64,000 bases of DNA from Lachnospiraceae bacterium UBA7143 (GTDB lineage: Bacteria > Bacillota > Clostridia > Lachnospirales > Lachnospiraceae): assembly GCA_002491905.1 (NCBI GenBank), contig DKWV01000038.1, positions 1 to 64,000 of the forward strand. The letters run 5' to 3'. Numbering within the stretch: position 1 is the first letter of the stretch; every line of letters begins with the position of its first letter. Shown here piece by piece: positions 7,781-16,883 of this stretch. The notes beneath the pieces were generated by a model. It worked only from the letters and a program-made list of their open reading frames with translations. It did no database searches and had not been told where the DNA came from. The position numbers and the translations under genes are program-made.

Positions 7781-9130
7781 TCAGATCCAGCCTGAAATCG
7801 TATCAAGCGGGTGCCGTCTGTCCATACCGAATTTCATATAGTACGCTTCTTTATCGCTGTACATTCTGTTTTCCGCTTCCGCGATTAATCTGTCTATGCC
7901 GCCGAAGGTGTCTCGTTCCCACAGGCCGCCTATCGCCATAAAAATGGAGTTTGCCTGCAGATATTTTTTTAGCTGTTCTACCCTCTGCCATAGGGAAGAT
8001 TCGTCGATACCTGTACAGAGTGCCAGCAGCTCGTCGCCGCCGATGCGGAAGAGACTATATTCGCCAAAACTCCTTTTCAGACACGCACAGGCATCGACAA
8101 TCAGCTTGTCACCGGCACTGTGCCCATCACGGTCATTTACCCGTTTTAGTCCTGTTATATCGCAGTAGACGATTCCGAGGCTGTCTTTTTCCCGCAGATT
8201 GCAGAGGAATCTGTTCATGGCATGACGGTTTCCGATCTGGGTAAGCTGGTCAAGGTAGCTTATTTCCTCTAATTTCCTGATGAGGTTCCGGCGTTTCAGG
8301 GAGGAAATGATAAAATGCGCCGTGATCTGGAGCATATCGGAAGCATAGCCCAATGCTTTTTGGGGCGGATTGTCTATCCCATAGAAACCAATAATTTCTT
8401 CCTCGTCATACAGGGGGACTACGATCAGCGAGCGGATGTTCTGGCGTTTCAGGTTTTCGTACTGCAGAGGGTCGCTCTCACGGATATCCTCCAATTTCTT
8501 TATGACGATATGCTTCCCGATCCGAAAATTCTGGTACCAGTTTGCGCATATCTCGGACGGGAGGTTCTGCAGGCTGTCTTTTTCAGAGGTGACACCGCTT
8601 GCCACCCATTCGTAAGTGTTGTCGTCACAGCCCTGCTCATTCCGCTCAAAGATATAGGTTCTCTCACCGCCCAGCGCCTTCCCCAGATATTCCAGTAAGA
8701 CTTCCAGTGTCTGTGAGGGCGTTTTCTGATGCAGGGCGACACGGAGCCCCTCGTTGATCTTGGCTTCCAGATTCATGATATTGTCCCGCTGTTCCTGTCT
8801 GGAGGCGTCAAAAGCGAGTTCCATGCGGTACTGCCTGCCGTCTGCCTCCACCAGGGTATCTTTGATCATTACCTGACGTTCGAGAATGGGATTGTAATAC
8901 TGCCATTCCCGGAACTGTCCCTGCTTTAATTTCTCATTGTTACACATGGAGCATGGGGTGGAGCAGTTTTGCAGAACCTCGTAACATTTTTGGCCGGCTA
9001 TTTCTTCAAGCGAACGGAAGCCGTATGTCTGAAGCGCTTTCCTGTTCATGTAAACAAGCTCGTAAGTGTTGATGTCTGAGACGTAGACAAGCTCGTCCAA
9101 AGTATCAAAAAATTCCCATATTTTACCCAT
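7781..9130 (-). CDS. PAS-GAF-GGDEF signalling protein (probable diguanylate cyclase)
   Basis: 449 residues, no membrane segment. The N-terminal PAS-like region (about 1-110) holds a cysteine cluster CSTPCSMC, a possible metal or redox site. A GAF-like domain follows (about 125-280), then a GGDEF domain (about 290-440) with DITGLKRVND and the active-site loop RIGGDELLAL. GGDEL in place of GGDEF is a tolerated variant, so cyclic-di-GMP synthesis is likely but not certain. No EAL domain. It is divergent from the two-component genes at 9291, with 160 bases between the starts. Confidence 0.85.
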   Translation of the reverse strand: MGKIWEFFDTLDELVYVSDINTYELVYMNRKALQTYGFRSLEEIAGQKCYEVLQNCSTPCSMCNNEKLKQGQFREWQYYNPILERQVMIKDTLVEADGRQYRMELAFDASRQEQRDNIMNLEAKINEGLRVALHQKTPSQTLEVLLEYLGKALGGERTYIFERNEQGCDDNTYEWVASGVTSEKDSLQNLPSEICANWYQNFRIGKHIVIKKLEDIRESDPLQYENLKRQNIRSLIVVPLYDEEEIIGFYGIDNPPQKALGYASDMLQITAHFIISSLKRRNLIRKLEEISYLDQLTQIGNRHAMNRFLCNLREKDSLGIVYCDITGLKRVNDRDGHSAGDKLIVDACACLKRSFGEYSLFRIGGDELLALCTGIDESSLWQRVEQLKKYLQANSIFMAIGGLWERDTFGGIDRLIAEAENRMYSDKEAYYMKFGMDRRHPLDTISGWI

Positions 9131-9290
9131 AGCGGGTGCCCTCCTGCAAGCAATAGAATAGTAAAATATTTATAATTATATATCACATTTTCCGCGCACT
9201 GTCCGTGGATTGGCGCGAATGGTAAATATATGGTGCGAATTGCAAAATGCTAAAATTCTAATAAAACAGGAAAGCAGGAAGAGTTGACCG

Positions 9291-10559
9291 ATGCTGTTAC
9301 GGACGCTGTCATCTATCCATTATTTTACTACTATGCTGTTCGGTATCTACATCTCCGCGTTCTTTTTGGGGGTGAAACAGAAACGGGACAATATTTTTAC
9401 GCTGTTTCTGCTTTCTTTGGGTGAGGGAATTTTGCTTTTTACGAGTAACTTTCTGCTGGGCACGGACATTACCGACCGGATCTATGCTGTCATTATACAT
9501 CTGCCGCTGATTATATTTCTGACCCTGTACTATAAATATCCCGTTGTCTCATCCTGTATTTCTGTGTTTTCCGCCTATCTCTGCTGCCAGCTGAGCAACT
9601 GGGTCGGACTGCTGGTGCTGATGATTACGGGGGAGGAATGGTGCTATTATGCTTCGCGGATTCCGATTACGGTGATTGTCTTCTTCCTGTTGTGCAGATA
9701 TGTGTGCCGCAGTACGGAGACTATTTTTACCAGGGACACCAGGGAGCTGTATATCATAGGATTTCTGCCGACCGTATATTATCTTTTCGACTACTCCTTC
9801 ACCAAGCTTTCCAGCTTCCTCTATTCGGGCAACAAGGTGGTGATCGAATTTATGGGATTTGTCTTCTGCATTTCCTACCTCACTTTTCTGATCGTCTATT
9901 TCCGGGAATATGAGAAGAAACAGGAGATCAAGCAGTACAGCAACCTGATGGAAATGCAGCTTCTCTCTGTCCAGAAGGAAATTGAGCAGGTAAAAAGCAG
10001 CAAGCAGAAACTTTCCATACTAAGGCATGATATGCGCCATCATCTGAAGATGATACTGACGCAGCTTAAGAACGATAACGTAAAGACGGCAATAGACTAT
10101 ATTGAGGCGATTGACAGGAGTTACGACGATACGATGATTACGGTCTACTGCCGGAACGAAATGGTTAATTCTGTTCTCTCCATTTACCATACGAGGTTTG
10201 AGGACAGGGAAATTAGTCTGAACCATGACATCTCCGTGGGAGAGACGCTGCCATGCCCGGATACGGCTATCTGTACGATTTTATCGAACGCCTTGGAAAA
10301 CGCCATGCATGCGCTGGAGGAGATGACCACAGGGGAAAAGTGGGTAAACCTTACCATCTCCGAGAAGAAAAACCATCTGCTGCTCCAAATCGAAAATCCT
10401 GTCGTGAAGATTCCGAAATTTGTCGACGGCATTCCAGTCTCGGACAAAAAGGGACACGGACGCGGCGTGAAGAGCATCGTATATTATGTGGAACAGTTAG
10501 GCGGACAATGTCAATTTTCCCTGAACGGTCAGTCCTTTGTTTTGAGAATTATTATTTAG
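9291..10559 (+). CDS. GHKL sensor histidine kinase (AgrC/LytS-like)
   Basis: 422 residues. About six membrane helices fill the first 200 residues, then a coiled linker, the H-box LRHDMRHHLKM, the N-box SNALENAMHALE and the glycine box KGHGRGVKSI. It lacks the classic F-box arrangement, as is usual for the GHKL/HPK10 group that reads peptides or cell-envelope signals. The stop lies 10 bases before the response regulator at 10570, so the two form an operon. The start has GGAAGAG about 9 bases upstream. The signal is unknown. Confidence 0.9.
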   Translation: MLLRTLSSIHYFTTMLFGIYISAFFLGVKQKRDNIFTLFLLSLGEGILLFTSNFLLGTDITDRIYAVIIHLPLIIFLTLYYKYPVVSSCISVFSAYLCCQLSNWVGLLVLMITGEEWCYYASRIPITVIVFFLLCRYVCRSTETIFTRDTRELYIIGFLPTVYYLFDYSFTKLSSFLYSGNKVVIEFMGFVFCISYLTFLIVYFREYEKKQEIKQYSNLMEMQLLSVQKEIEQVKSSKQKLSILRHDMRHHLKMILTQLKNDNVKTAIDYIEAIDRSYDDTMITVYCRNEMVNSVLSIYHTRFEDREISLNHDISVGETLPCPDTAICTILSNALENAMHALEEMTTGEKWVNLTISEKKNHLLLQIENPVVKIPKFVDGIPVSDKKGHGRGVKSIVYYVEQLGGQCQFSLNGQSFVLRIII

Positions 10560-10569
10560 AGGTGACAGG

Positions 10570-11277
10570 ATGAAGATAGCGGTCTGTGATGATGAAATAC
10601 GCTTTGTGGATGCGGTATGTCCCATGATCGAGCAGTGGGCAAAGGAGCGGGGGATGAAGCTGACGCTTTACCGTTTTACAAACGGGGATGACCTGATTGA
10701 TGCGCATCGGAGCGAATGTATGGACCTGATTATTCTGGATGTGATTATGCCGCTGTTGAGCGGGATAGATACCGCCAGAGAGCTGAGGAATACAAATCAG
10801 GCTGTTCCGATTGTATTCCTCACCTCGTCCAGGGAATTTGCCGTCGATTCCTATGAGGTAAAAGCCTTCCAGTATCTTATAAAGCCGATCGATAGGGGCA
10901 TTTTAACGCGCACGCTGGATGATTTCCTGAGAACCTTTAACCCGCCGAAGGCTTTTTTTACGGCAAAAACTGCGGACGGTTTCTGCCGGATTGTCATTGC
11001 CGATGTGGATTATCTGGAGGCGCAGAACAAACAGGTTCTGTTCCATCTGTCGGACGGCAGGACACTTGCGGTCCGCGAACTGTTTTCAAGATGCGCGGAA
11101 ATTTTTTCGCCGGAAAACGGGTTCTGCTGCTGCCACCGCAGCTATATTGTGAATCTGGGCAACGTGGAGCAGTTCTCAAAGACAGAAATTACCACCGTCC
11201 ACAAAGCGGTCATACCGATTTCCAGAAACAGTTACGCATCCTTTAAGGAATGCTATTTTGATCATATGTTTGACTGA
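10570..11277 (+). CDS. LytTR-family response regulator
   Basis: 235 residues. The receiver domain has acidic pocket DDE (7-9), phospho-acceptor Asp57 in LIILDVIMP, and the Lys of KPID. The C-terminal LytTR DNA-binding domain (about 135-235) includes VDYLEAQNKQV and CCHRSYIVNL. It is the partner of the kinase at 9291. The ATG at 10570 follows AGAGGTGACAGG. Its tail overlaps the end of the convergent sugar kinase gene by 16 bases. Confidence 0.92.
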   Translation: MKIAVCDDEIRFVDAVCPMIEQWAKERGMKLTLYRFTNGDDLIDAHRSECMDLIILDVIMPLLSGIDTARELRNTNQAVPIVFLTSSREFAVDSYEVKAFQYLIKPIDRGILTRTLDDFLRTFNPPKAFFTAKTADGFCRIVIADVDYLEAQNKQVLFHLSDGRTLAVRELFSRCAEIFSPENGFCCCHRSYIVNLGNVEQFSKTEITTVHKAVIPISRNSYASFKECYFDHMFD

Positions 11278-12374
11278 ATGACAGCAGCCATCTCTCCCCA
11301 TTTCTTTTCCATATCGGCCACCAGCTTAAACTGTGTCCTTGCGCGGTCAAGGTTATGGTGTTCCCGGTGAATCTTGAAATAGACGTCGCCTTCCAGATAA
11401 TCCGTCAGGAAACGGATGCCGCACTCGTAGGTCATAAGTTTCGCGCCCAGAGGTAGCAGTTCGATTTCCAGGGGCGTGAGACTGCCGCCGCACCCGGTGA
11501 GGAATCCCCTGGTAAAGGTTTCGAACAGGGAAAGGTCCAGTCCGATTTTGGACAGATCCGTCTCATCCTCAGCGCCGGTGTTTGCGCCGGTACGGATGGA
11601 GTCCCCGAAATCATAGAGGGACAGGCCGGGCATTACCGTGTCCAGATCAATGATGCACAGCGCTTTTCTCGTGGCGCTGTCAAACAGAATGTTGTTTAGT
11701 TTTGTGTCGTTGTGGGTGACGCGCAGGGGCAGGTCACCTTTCTCCAGAAGATCGGTGAGAACATGGGTATCCGCCTCCCTTTCCAGCGCGAAATCAATTT
11801 CCTGCTGCACGGCGGCGGCGCGCCCTAACGGATCGTCGGCCACCGCTTTCCGAAAGGCACTAAAGCGGGAAGGGGTATGGTGGAAACGGGGGATCGTCTC
11901 GTGCAGCGTGTCGGCGGGATAGTCGGACAGCTGTCTCTGGAAGCTGCCGAAGGCCACGGCACAGTCATAAAAATCCCGGGCATTTTCCACCTTTTCCAGA
12001 CAGAAAGTATCGCTGATAAAAGGAAAGACACGCCAAAAGTTATGTAAACTATCTTCCAAATAGTTTTCCCCGGTTTCTGTCTTTATCACGCTTAGTGTTT
12101 CGCGGTCAGGGTCACCGCCTCTCTCGATGATCCTTTCCCGCAGATAGGCCGTGACGTTCGCGATGTTCTCCATGAGTTCCGGCGGGTTTTGGAAAATCGA
12201 GCGGTTCATCCGCTGGAGGATATATTGTTTTTCTTTTCCGGCATCGTCGCAGACGACCAGAAAAGTGTCGTTGATATGACCGTTTCCGTATGGGCGCGCG
12301 CCTCGCGGGGCGCCTTCTAAGCGGAAAGCGGCAATGGCATTGTCTATGGTTTCAGGGGTAAGGGTCTGGGGCAT
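11262..12374 (-). CDS. nahK: N-acetylhexosamine 1-kinase-like phosphotransferase
   Basis: 370 residues of the aminoglycoside phosphotransferase fold. The catalytic loop is HNDTKLNNILFD and the metal-binding segment is IIDLDTVMPG, the form seen in NahK-type anomeric kinases rather than antibiotic kinases. It lies 11 bases downstream of a GH112 phosphorylase. The pair is known from Bifidobacterium: the phosphorylase frees the acetylhexosamine and this kinase makes the sugar 1-phosphate. The start codon follows TAGGAGGAACCCAT, which overlaps the phosphorylase stop region, suggesting translational coupling. Specificity is inferred from context. Confidence 0.8.
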   Translation of the reverse strand: MPQTLTPETIDNAIAAFRLEGAPRGARPYGNGHINDTFLVVCDDAGKEKQYILQRMNRSIFQNPPELMENIANVTAYLRERIIERGGDPDRETLSVIKTETGENYLEDSLHNFWRVFPFISDTFCLEKVENARDFYDCAVAFGSFQRQLSDYPADTLHETIPRFHHTPSRFSAFRKAVADDPLGRAAAVQQEIDFALEREADTHVLTDLLEKGDLPLRVTHNDTKLNNILFDSATRKALCIIDLDTVMPGLSLYDFGDSIRTGANTGAEDETDLSKIGLDLSLFETFTRGFLTGCGGSLTPLEIELLPLGAKLMTYECGIRFLTDYLEGDVYFKIHREHHNLDRARTQFKLVADMEKKWGEMAAVIQSNI

Positions 12375-12385
12375 ATGGGTTCCTC

Positions 12386-14548
12386 CTAACAGTTAATCCA
12401 TTTCAGTTCCATAGGGGCGAGGTTCAGGTGTGCTTTTAATGTGCCTTCTATATAAAGATCCGTCTCCTTCTGCTCCTGTGTGTTGTTGATCACGGCAATC
12501 ATTCCCGTCTTCTCAAAGACGGCGATCTCGGTTTCCACGTCGGTGACGTAATATTTCATCATTTCGTTTTCGCGGTGGGCCGCATAGTAGATGGCGCGGA
12601 GAAGAATGCGGCAGTTTTGCGGGGAGTAGGGCAGTCCCGTAAAATAGACGCTGCGTCCCTTCCCGTATTCGTTGACCACCAGACGGCTGTATTTTCCGTC
12701 CATGTCAAGGATCTGGTAATTTTCCCCCTGGGCGTAGATGCGGCTCTTTCCCTCGCCGAAGTCAATATCGCCTGTCACATCCTCAAGGATAAAATGCTCC
12801 CTGTTCAGCTCGTTATATTTGTCGGTGCTCATGGAGAAACCGAGTTCCCTGTCCACGCCGAGGACGTCGCTCAACTGGAAGAAGCGCCCCTGGTACTGGC
12901 AGGCGGTAGGTTCGCCGACGCCGATAAAGCCGCCGCCTTTATCCACGAAACGGCGCAGGGCGCAGACAAGGTCAGGATCCTTCCAGACTTCTCCGCCGCT
13001 GAAAGCAGTGTAAGCGTCCCCCGCATTGATGATCACCCGGATGGCCGGATCGATTCCCTGCTTCATCTCTTCAAAGGTAATAAATTCCACGTCTATGGGC
13101 ATACCGCTCAAAGCCTCGATCACGCCCACATAGGAATAAATTTCGCGGTACCAGAGGGCGTGGTGTACCTGGTTCGCCATCCAACGGCGCAGATTTCCCC
13201 AGCTGTTGAGGACAGCCACTTTAAAGGGGGCCGTGTAGGCTTTGGAACCCTGCATGTTGGCGTGGATCTGGCGGAACTCCGCCACGACCTGACTGATACA
13301 GTCAATAAAGCCCGGCCACTCGTCTGCCAGTTTCAGGTAGCCGCCGTAGCCGATGCGGTCCACGGGGGAGCGCAGAATTGCCCGGCGGGCTTTCAGCCAG
13401 TTGTCCTTCGCCTCGCCGATGGGATCTCCGCCTTCGGTGAACACGTCGGGGAAGAAGTAGGGTAAGAGCCGTCCTTCCGTATATTTTACGCCCTGTATGT
13501 CGGAGATCATGCGCAGGGTGACACCGTCGCCCACGGAGCCGACCACCGCGTCCAGCCCGATATTCTTAAAATATTTGCCGAAAGGCTCGGTGCCGATCCA
13601 GTGGTCGCCCAAAAACATCATGGCTTCCTTGCCGTAGCTGTGTACGATATCCACCAGTTCTTTGGCAAGTTTGCTCACCTCGATCTGCTGGAACTCTATA
13701 AAGTCCAGGAACTCTTTCGAGGGTCTGCGGAAGATGGAATTGTGGTAGCCTTCGTCCACGATATATTCCGGGCGGAAAGGGTAGCCCGCCCATTTCTCAA
13801 ACTGCTCCAGAATATAGGGGCTGACGCTGGCGCTGTAGCCGAACCATTCCACGAATTTTTCCCGCTTTTTATCGTCAAAGGTCAGGGTGAACTGATGGAA
13901 AAAGGTGGTAAACCGCACCACATTCACACGGGGATTTTCCTCGCACCAGCGGCGCAGCTTCTCCTTCACATAGGCCTGGGTCTTGGGCTGGCGCACGTCG
14001 TAGGTGAGCTGGTGAGGGGCATCCTTCCAGTCGTTGGTGATAAAGTTGTACATATGCACGGGATCCCAGATCAGGAAAGCGAGGAAACTCACCGTGTACT
14101 GGTGGTAGGGAACCGTGTCGATTTCCACCTCGCCCGTGCTTTCGTCGTAACGCCAGTGGTCCGTGGGGACGATCTCCCCGGTGGTCCTGTCGATGACCTC
14201 CCACCAGCGTTTCGGGTCGTCGATGGTATTCACCTTAAGCTGCTGGGTGTGGAATCCCTTCATCAGCCGGATACGCAGTGTTTTGTCCCTTGCAGTCACC
14301 CGGTCGCTGATCAGATATTCCTGCTGGATTTCCTCGGGATGCGCTTCGGCCCAGGCGTTGTCCTTTCTGGTGGTGTAGTAGGTGGCGTAGATTTTCGCGT
14401 CCTGGGACAGCAGCGCTTCCGGCATGTCCGTTCCGTCGCAGTCCCGGAGAGCATCTGCACCAAGGAGATTTTTCAGGCGTATGGTTTCTTCCACCATGTC
14501 TACATCTGTGGGCAGGGTCAGCCGCCCTGTGGTATTGTCTTTTTGCAT
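12386..14548 (-). CDS. lnpA: GH112 galactosyl-N-acetylhexosamine phosphorylase
   Basis: 720 residues, the usual size for GH112. I recognise the family from the N-terminal RLTLPTDVDM and the TIM-barrel stretches FTTFFHQFTLTF, VDEGYHNSIFRRPSKEF and FLGDHWIGTEPFG. It cleaves beta-1,3-galactosyl-HexNAc (lacto-N-biose from milk oligosaccharides, galacto-N-biose from mucin) with phosphate, giving galactose 1-phosphate. GH112 also contains galactosyl-rhamnose phosphorylases; the adjacent NahK-like kinase favours the HexNAc substrate. No signal peptide, so the disaccharide must be imported; no sugar importer is visible here. AAGGAGG precedes the start. It follows a TetR gene by 19 bases. Confidence 0.85.
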   Translation of the reverse strand: MQKDNTTGRLTLPTDVDMVEETIRLKNLLGADALRDCDGTDMPEALLSQDAKIYATYYTTRKDNAWAEAHPEEIQQEYLISDRVTARDKTLRIRLMKGFHTQQLKVNTIDDPKRWWEVIDRTTGEIVPTDHWRYDESTGEVEIDTVPYHQYTVSFLAFLIWDPVHMYNFITNDWKDAPHQLTYDVRQPKTQAYVKEKLRRWCEENPRVNVVRFTTFFHQFTLTFDDKKREKFVEWFGYSASVSPYILEQFEKWAGYPFRPEYIVDEGYHNSIFRRPSKEFLDFIEFQQIEVSKLAKELVDIVHSYGKEAMMFLGDHWIGTEPFGKYFKNIGLDAVVGSVGDGVTLRMISDIQGVKYTEGRLLPYFFPDVFTEGGDPIGEAKDNWLKARRAILRSPVDRIGYGGYLKLADEWPGFIDCISQVVAEFRQIHANMQGSKAYTAPFKVAVLNSWGNLRRWMANQVHHALWYREIYSYVGVIEALSGMPIDVEFITFEEMKQGIDPAIRVIINAGDAYTAFSGGEVWKDPDLVCALRRFVDKGGGFIGVGEPTACQYQGRFFQLSDVLGVDRELGFSMSTDKYNELNREHFILEDVTGDIDFGEGKSRIYAQGENYQILDMDGKYSRLVVNEYGKGRSVYFTGLPYSPQNCRILLRAIYYAAHRENEMMKYYVTDVETEIAVFEKTGMIAVINNTQEQKETDLYIEGTLKAHLNLAPMELKWINC

Positions 14549-14567
14549 GTCTGGAATCCTCCTTTTC

Positions 14568-15188
14568 TTAGTCCGATAAATTTAGATAATTTAAGGTGCC
14601 CTCGGGAATCCCCGTCCCCTGTTCTAACAGGGAGATCAGTCCCCGTATAGTGTATTCGCAGTCCTCCGGCGTGGTGGAGAGGAATGTGTTGTTCAGCTTT
14701 ACGCCGAGGACAATCAGCACAATTTCCGCAAGCGCCTCCGGGTAGTCGAAATGGATTTCCCCCGCCGCGATGCCCTGTCTGATAATCTTTGCCAGATTGG
14801 GCTTTAATTCCGAGATCAGATAGTTCAAGTATTTCTGGTGCAGATAGGCGGCTTCCTGTATTGTAGTGGTTCTGTTTTTCTCGCTGCCCTGCTTTAGGAA
14901 AGCCGCCGCGGAACTGCGGCATGCCTGAAACAGCATGGCCATCCGCGTAAAGGGCGGGATGTCCGTCTGGTCGGCCAGCTTTTTTGCGGTCTGTAGGGGC
15001 GCCTCATAATTCCTTCTGATCAGTGCGTCAAGAATTGCCTCTTTTGACGGAAAATAATAGTAGATGCTGCCTTTGCCGATGCCGGCCCTGGCGGCAATGT
15101 CGCTGACAGAGATGTTCTGTATGCTCTCATCGACCATAAGCTGTTGGAGCGCGTCTAAAATTCTGTCATATTTCTGTGTGTCTGCCAT
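14568..15188 (-). CDS. TetR/AcrR-family transcriptional regulator
   Basis: 206 residues from the ATG at 15188 (MADTQKYDR), preceded by AAAGAAAGGCG. An in-frame start 84 bases upstream would add a non-conserved leader. The helix-turn-helix is ISVSDIAARAGIGKGSIYYY with the family's FPSKEAILDAL next. The C-terminal ligand domain is not diagnostic. It is the first gene of the minus-strand operon with lnpA and nahK and is divergent from the SCP2 operon at 15450. It could control either side; candidate operators are GATTGT/ACAATC (15274-15293) and the palindromes at 15337-15394. Confidence 0.88.
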   Translation of the reverse strand: MADTQKYDRILDALQQLMVDESIQNISVSDIAARAGIGKGSIYYYFPSKEAILDALIRRNYEAPLQTAKKLADQTDIPPFTRMAMLFQACRSSAAAFLKQGSEKNRTTTIQEAAYLHQKYLNYLISELKPNLAKIIRQGIAAGEIHFDYPEALAEIVLIVLGVKLNNTFLSTTPEDCEYTIRGLISLLEQGTGIPEGTLNYLNLSD

Positions 15189-15336
15189 AGTGACGCCTTT
15201 CTTTACGTTACGATTCCGATATGCCGGTGGCAGGAGTGCCGCGGTAACCGGCTTTTGTGTCGATTGTATCACAGATTGTAAGTGCGGACAATCGTCAGAA
15301 GGAGATTGGGGAACAAAAATAATTTTGTGAAACTAG

Positions 15337-15394
15337 TTGACCGCTGGTCGAAAGGTATGATATTGTTATGGAAGAAAAGTCGACTAAGAGTCGA
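15337..15394 (+). promoter_or_regulatory. Promoter with two palindromes upstream of the SCP2/condensation operon
   Basis: TTGACC (15337-15342) and TATTGT (15361-15366), 18 bases apart, form a plausible sigma-A promoter. The -35 lies inside the near-palindrome TTGACCGCTGGTCGAA (15337-15352). A perfect palindrome TCGACT-AAG-AGTCGA (15380-15394) lies just downstream. Both look like TetR-type operators; the divergent TetR gene at 15188 is the obvious candidate. Binding is inferred. Confidence 0.55.
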
Positions 15395-15449
15395 AAAATG
15401 TAAAAATGACAGGGAGGGAGCGGGAGGCTCCCGTCGGGAGGAGAAGAAA

Positions 15450-15854
15450 ATGACTTACGCAGATTTTTTCTACGACATTAAGGGGAGATTCATGGGTGCG
15501 GATGTGAGTGATATTCATGAGCATTTGGCCTTTGAATTCAACATTGAGGATGAGGAGGCGGGCGGCGCTTTCTATGTGGAGGTAAAGGACGGGACGCTCC
15601 ATGTGGAACCTTACGAGTACTATGACAGGGATGCCAGGTTTATCTGTGCGCCCGACGTGCTTGTAAAGATTGCCACAGGGGAGATGGACCCGGTATGGGC
15701 GTTCACGACCCAGAAGCTTAAAGTGGAGGGCAATATCGACAAGGCGCTGCGCTTAAAGGAGATCATTGAGGCCAAACAGCGGGAGATGAAAAAAGCGGCG
15801 AAGCAGGACGGAAAAAGAGCGAAGCAGGAAGAAAAGAAGGCGGACAGGAAATGA
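15450..15854 (+). CDS. SCP2 sterol-binding domain protein
   Basis: 134 residues from the ATG at 15450, which follows GGGAGGAGAAGAAA. Residues about 1-105 form an SCP2-like lipid-binding fold (FYVEVKDGTLHVEPYEY, then ATGEMDPVWAFTTQKLKVEGN). The C-terminal 30 residues are a charged Lys/Glu tail. SCP2 proteins bind acyl chains or other hydrophobic ligands. It is the first gene of the operon and its stop overlaps the next start (ATGA at 15851), consistent with handling an acylated intermediate or product of the condensation/carrier/adenylation genes downstream. Confidence 0.82.
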   Translation: MTYADFFYDIKGRFMGADVSDIHEHLAFEFNIEDEEAGGAFYVEVKDGTLHVEPYEYYDRDARFICAPDVLVKIATGEMDPVWAFTTQKLKVEGNIDKALRLKEIIEAKQREMKKAAKQDGKRAKQEEKKADRK

Positions 15855-16813
15855 GAAAAAAAGCAGGGATTTTAAAAAAAGCCGTGTTGGGAGCGGGGAT
15901 CCTGGCGGCGGCCTGCGGCGGGGAGATCGCCTATTTCTACGGGCGGACCATGAAGCGCGGCAGGGCGAAGACAGAGAGAACCATCAAAATGGCGGGCACG
16001 GACTGGAGCCAGTACATGCCGCTTATCGAGGAGCGCAAGGCGGCCATGCTGGCGCGGCCCCACAGCGATGTGTGGCAGACCAGCTTTGACGGTCTGAAGC
16101 TTCACGCCACCTATTTTCCGGCGGAAGAAAAGAAGGAAAAAACAAAGATCGCGATCTGCTTCCACGGCTACACCAGCCAGGGGATGTCAGACTATATCGG
16201 TCTGTCGGATTATTACCAGAAGAGAGGTTTTGCCATGCTCCTGCCGGACGCCCGTGCGCACGGAGCAAGCGAGGGCGAGTATGTGGGCTTCGGCTGTCTT
16301 GACAGAAAGGATGCACTTGTGTGGATCGACTGGGCGCTTAAGGAATTGGGGGAAGAGACGGAGATTCTTCTGCACGGCACATCTATGGGAGCTGCCACTC
16401 TTCTTATGCTGAGCGGCCTGACGCTTCCGGAGCAGGTAAAAGGTATCATCTCCGACTGCGGCTTCACTTCCCCGAAGGAAGTGTTTACCCATGTGCTGCA
16501 CTCCATGTACCATCTGCCGGCGTTTCCACTCATTCCGGGCGCGGATCTTGTGAACAGGAAGCTCGCGGGCTACGGCATGGACGAGTGCAACGCAAAAAGG
16601 GAGGTGGAGAAGGCCACGGTGCCGATCCTTTTTATCCACGGCGAAAACGATACCTTTGTGCCCTGCAGCATGTGCGAGGAGATCTATGAACACTGCGCTT
16701 CCCCGAAGAGCAAGCTGATCGTGGAGGGGGCGGCTCATGCGGAAAGCTACTATAAAGACAGGGAAAGCTATGAAAGGGCTCTGACAGAATTTATCGGGAA
16801 GGCGATGGCATAA
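15851..16813 (+). CDS. Alpha/beta hydrolase with N-terminal membrane anchor
   Basis: 320 residues. A hydrophobic segment at about 10-30 may anchor it to the membrane. The fold shows the oxyanion segment FHGYTSQG, nucleophile elbow GTSMG, acid in HGENDTFVP and the His in EGAAHAES, so all three catalytic residues are present. It resembles the BEM46/YqkD type of membrane-associated hydrolases. Translationally coupled to the SCP2 gene by a 4-base overlap. A thioesterase-like or lipid-hydrolysing role in this operon is an inference. Confidence 0.85.
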   Translation: MRKKAGILKKAVLGAGILAAACGGEIAYFYGRTMKRGRAKTERTIKMAGTDWSQYMPLIEERKAAMLARPHSDVWQTSFDGLKLHATYFPAEEKKEKTKIAICFHGYTSQGMSDYIGLSDYYQKRGFAMLLPDARAHGASEGEYVGFGCLDRKDALVWIDWALKELGEETEILLHGTSMGAATLLMLSGLTLPEQVKGIISDCGFTSPKEVFTHVLHSMYHLPAFPLIPGADLVNRKLAGYGMDECNAKREVEKATVPILFIHGENDTFVPCSMCEEIYEHCASPKSKLIVEGAAHAESYYKDRESYERALTEFIGKAMA

Positions 16814-16883
16814 CAGCCTGCCGGGGATTCCATACAGCTATGACAGATTACGGCCGGGGCGTGCCGGACGAAAACGCTTCAGA

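Noticed and set aside
11262..12374. Aminoglycoside resistance kinase
   Set aside because: The fold is shared, but the DLDTVMPG segment and the neighbouring GH112 phosphorylase fit a sugar 1-kinase better.
13601..14650. Open frame of 349 codons on the plus strand, antisense to the GH112 gene
   Set aside because: It is the mirror frame of a GC-rich coding gene, lacks a ribosome site and protein-like motifs; the minus-strand gene is clearly the real one.
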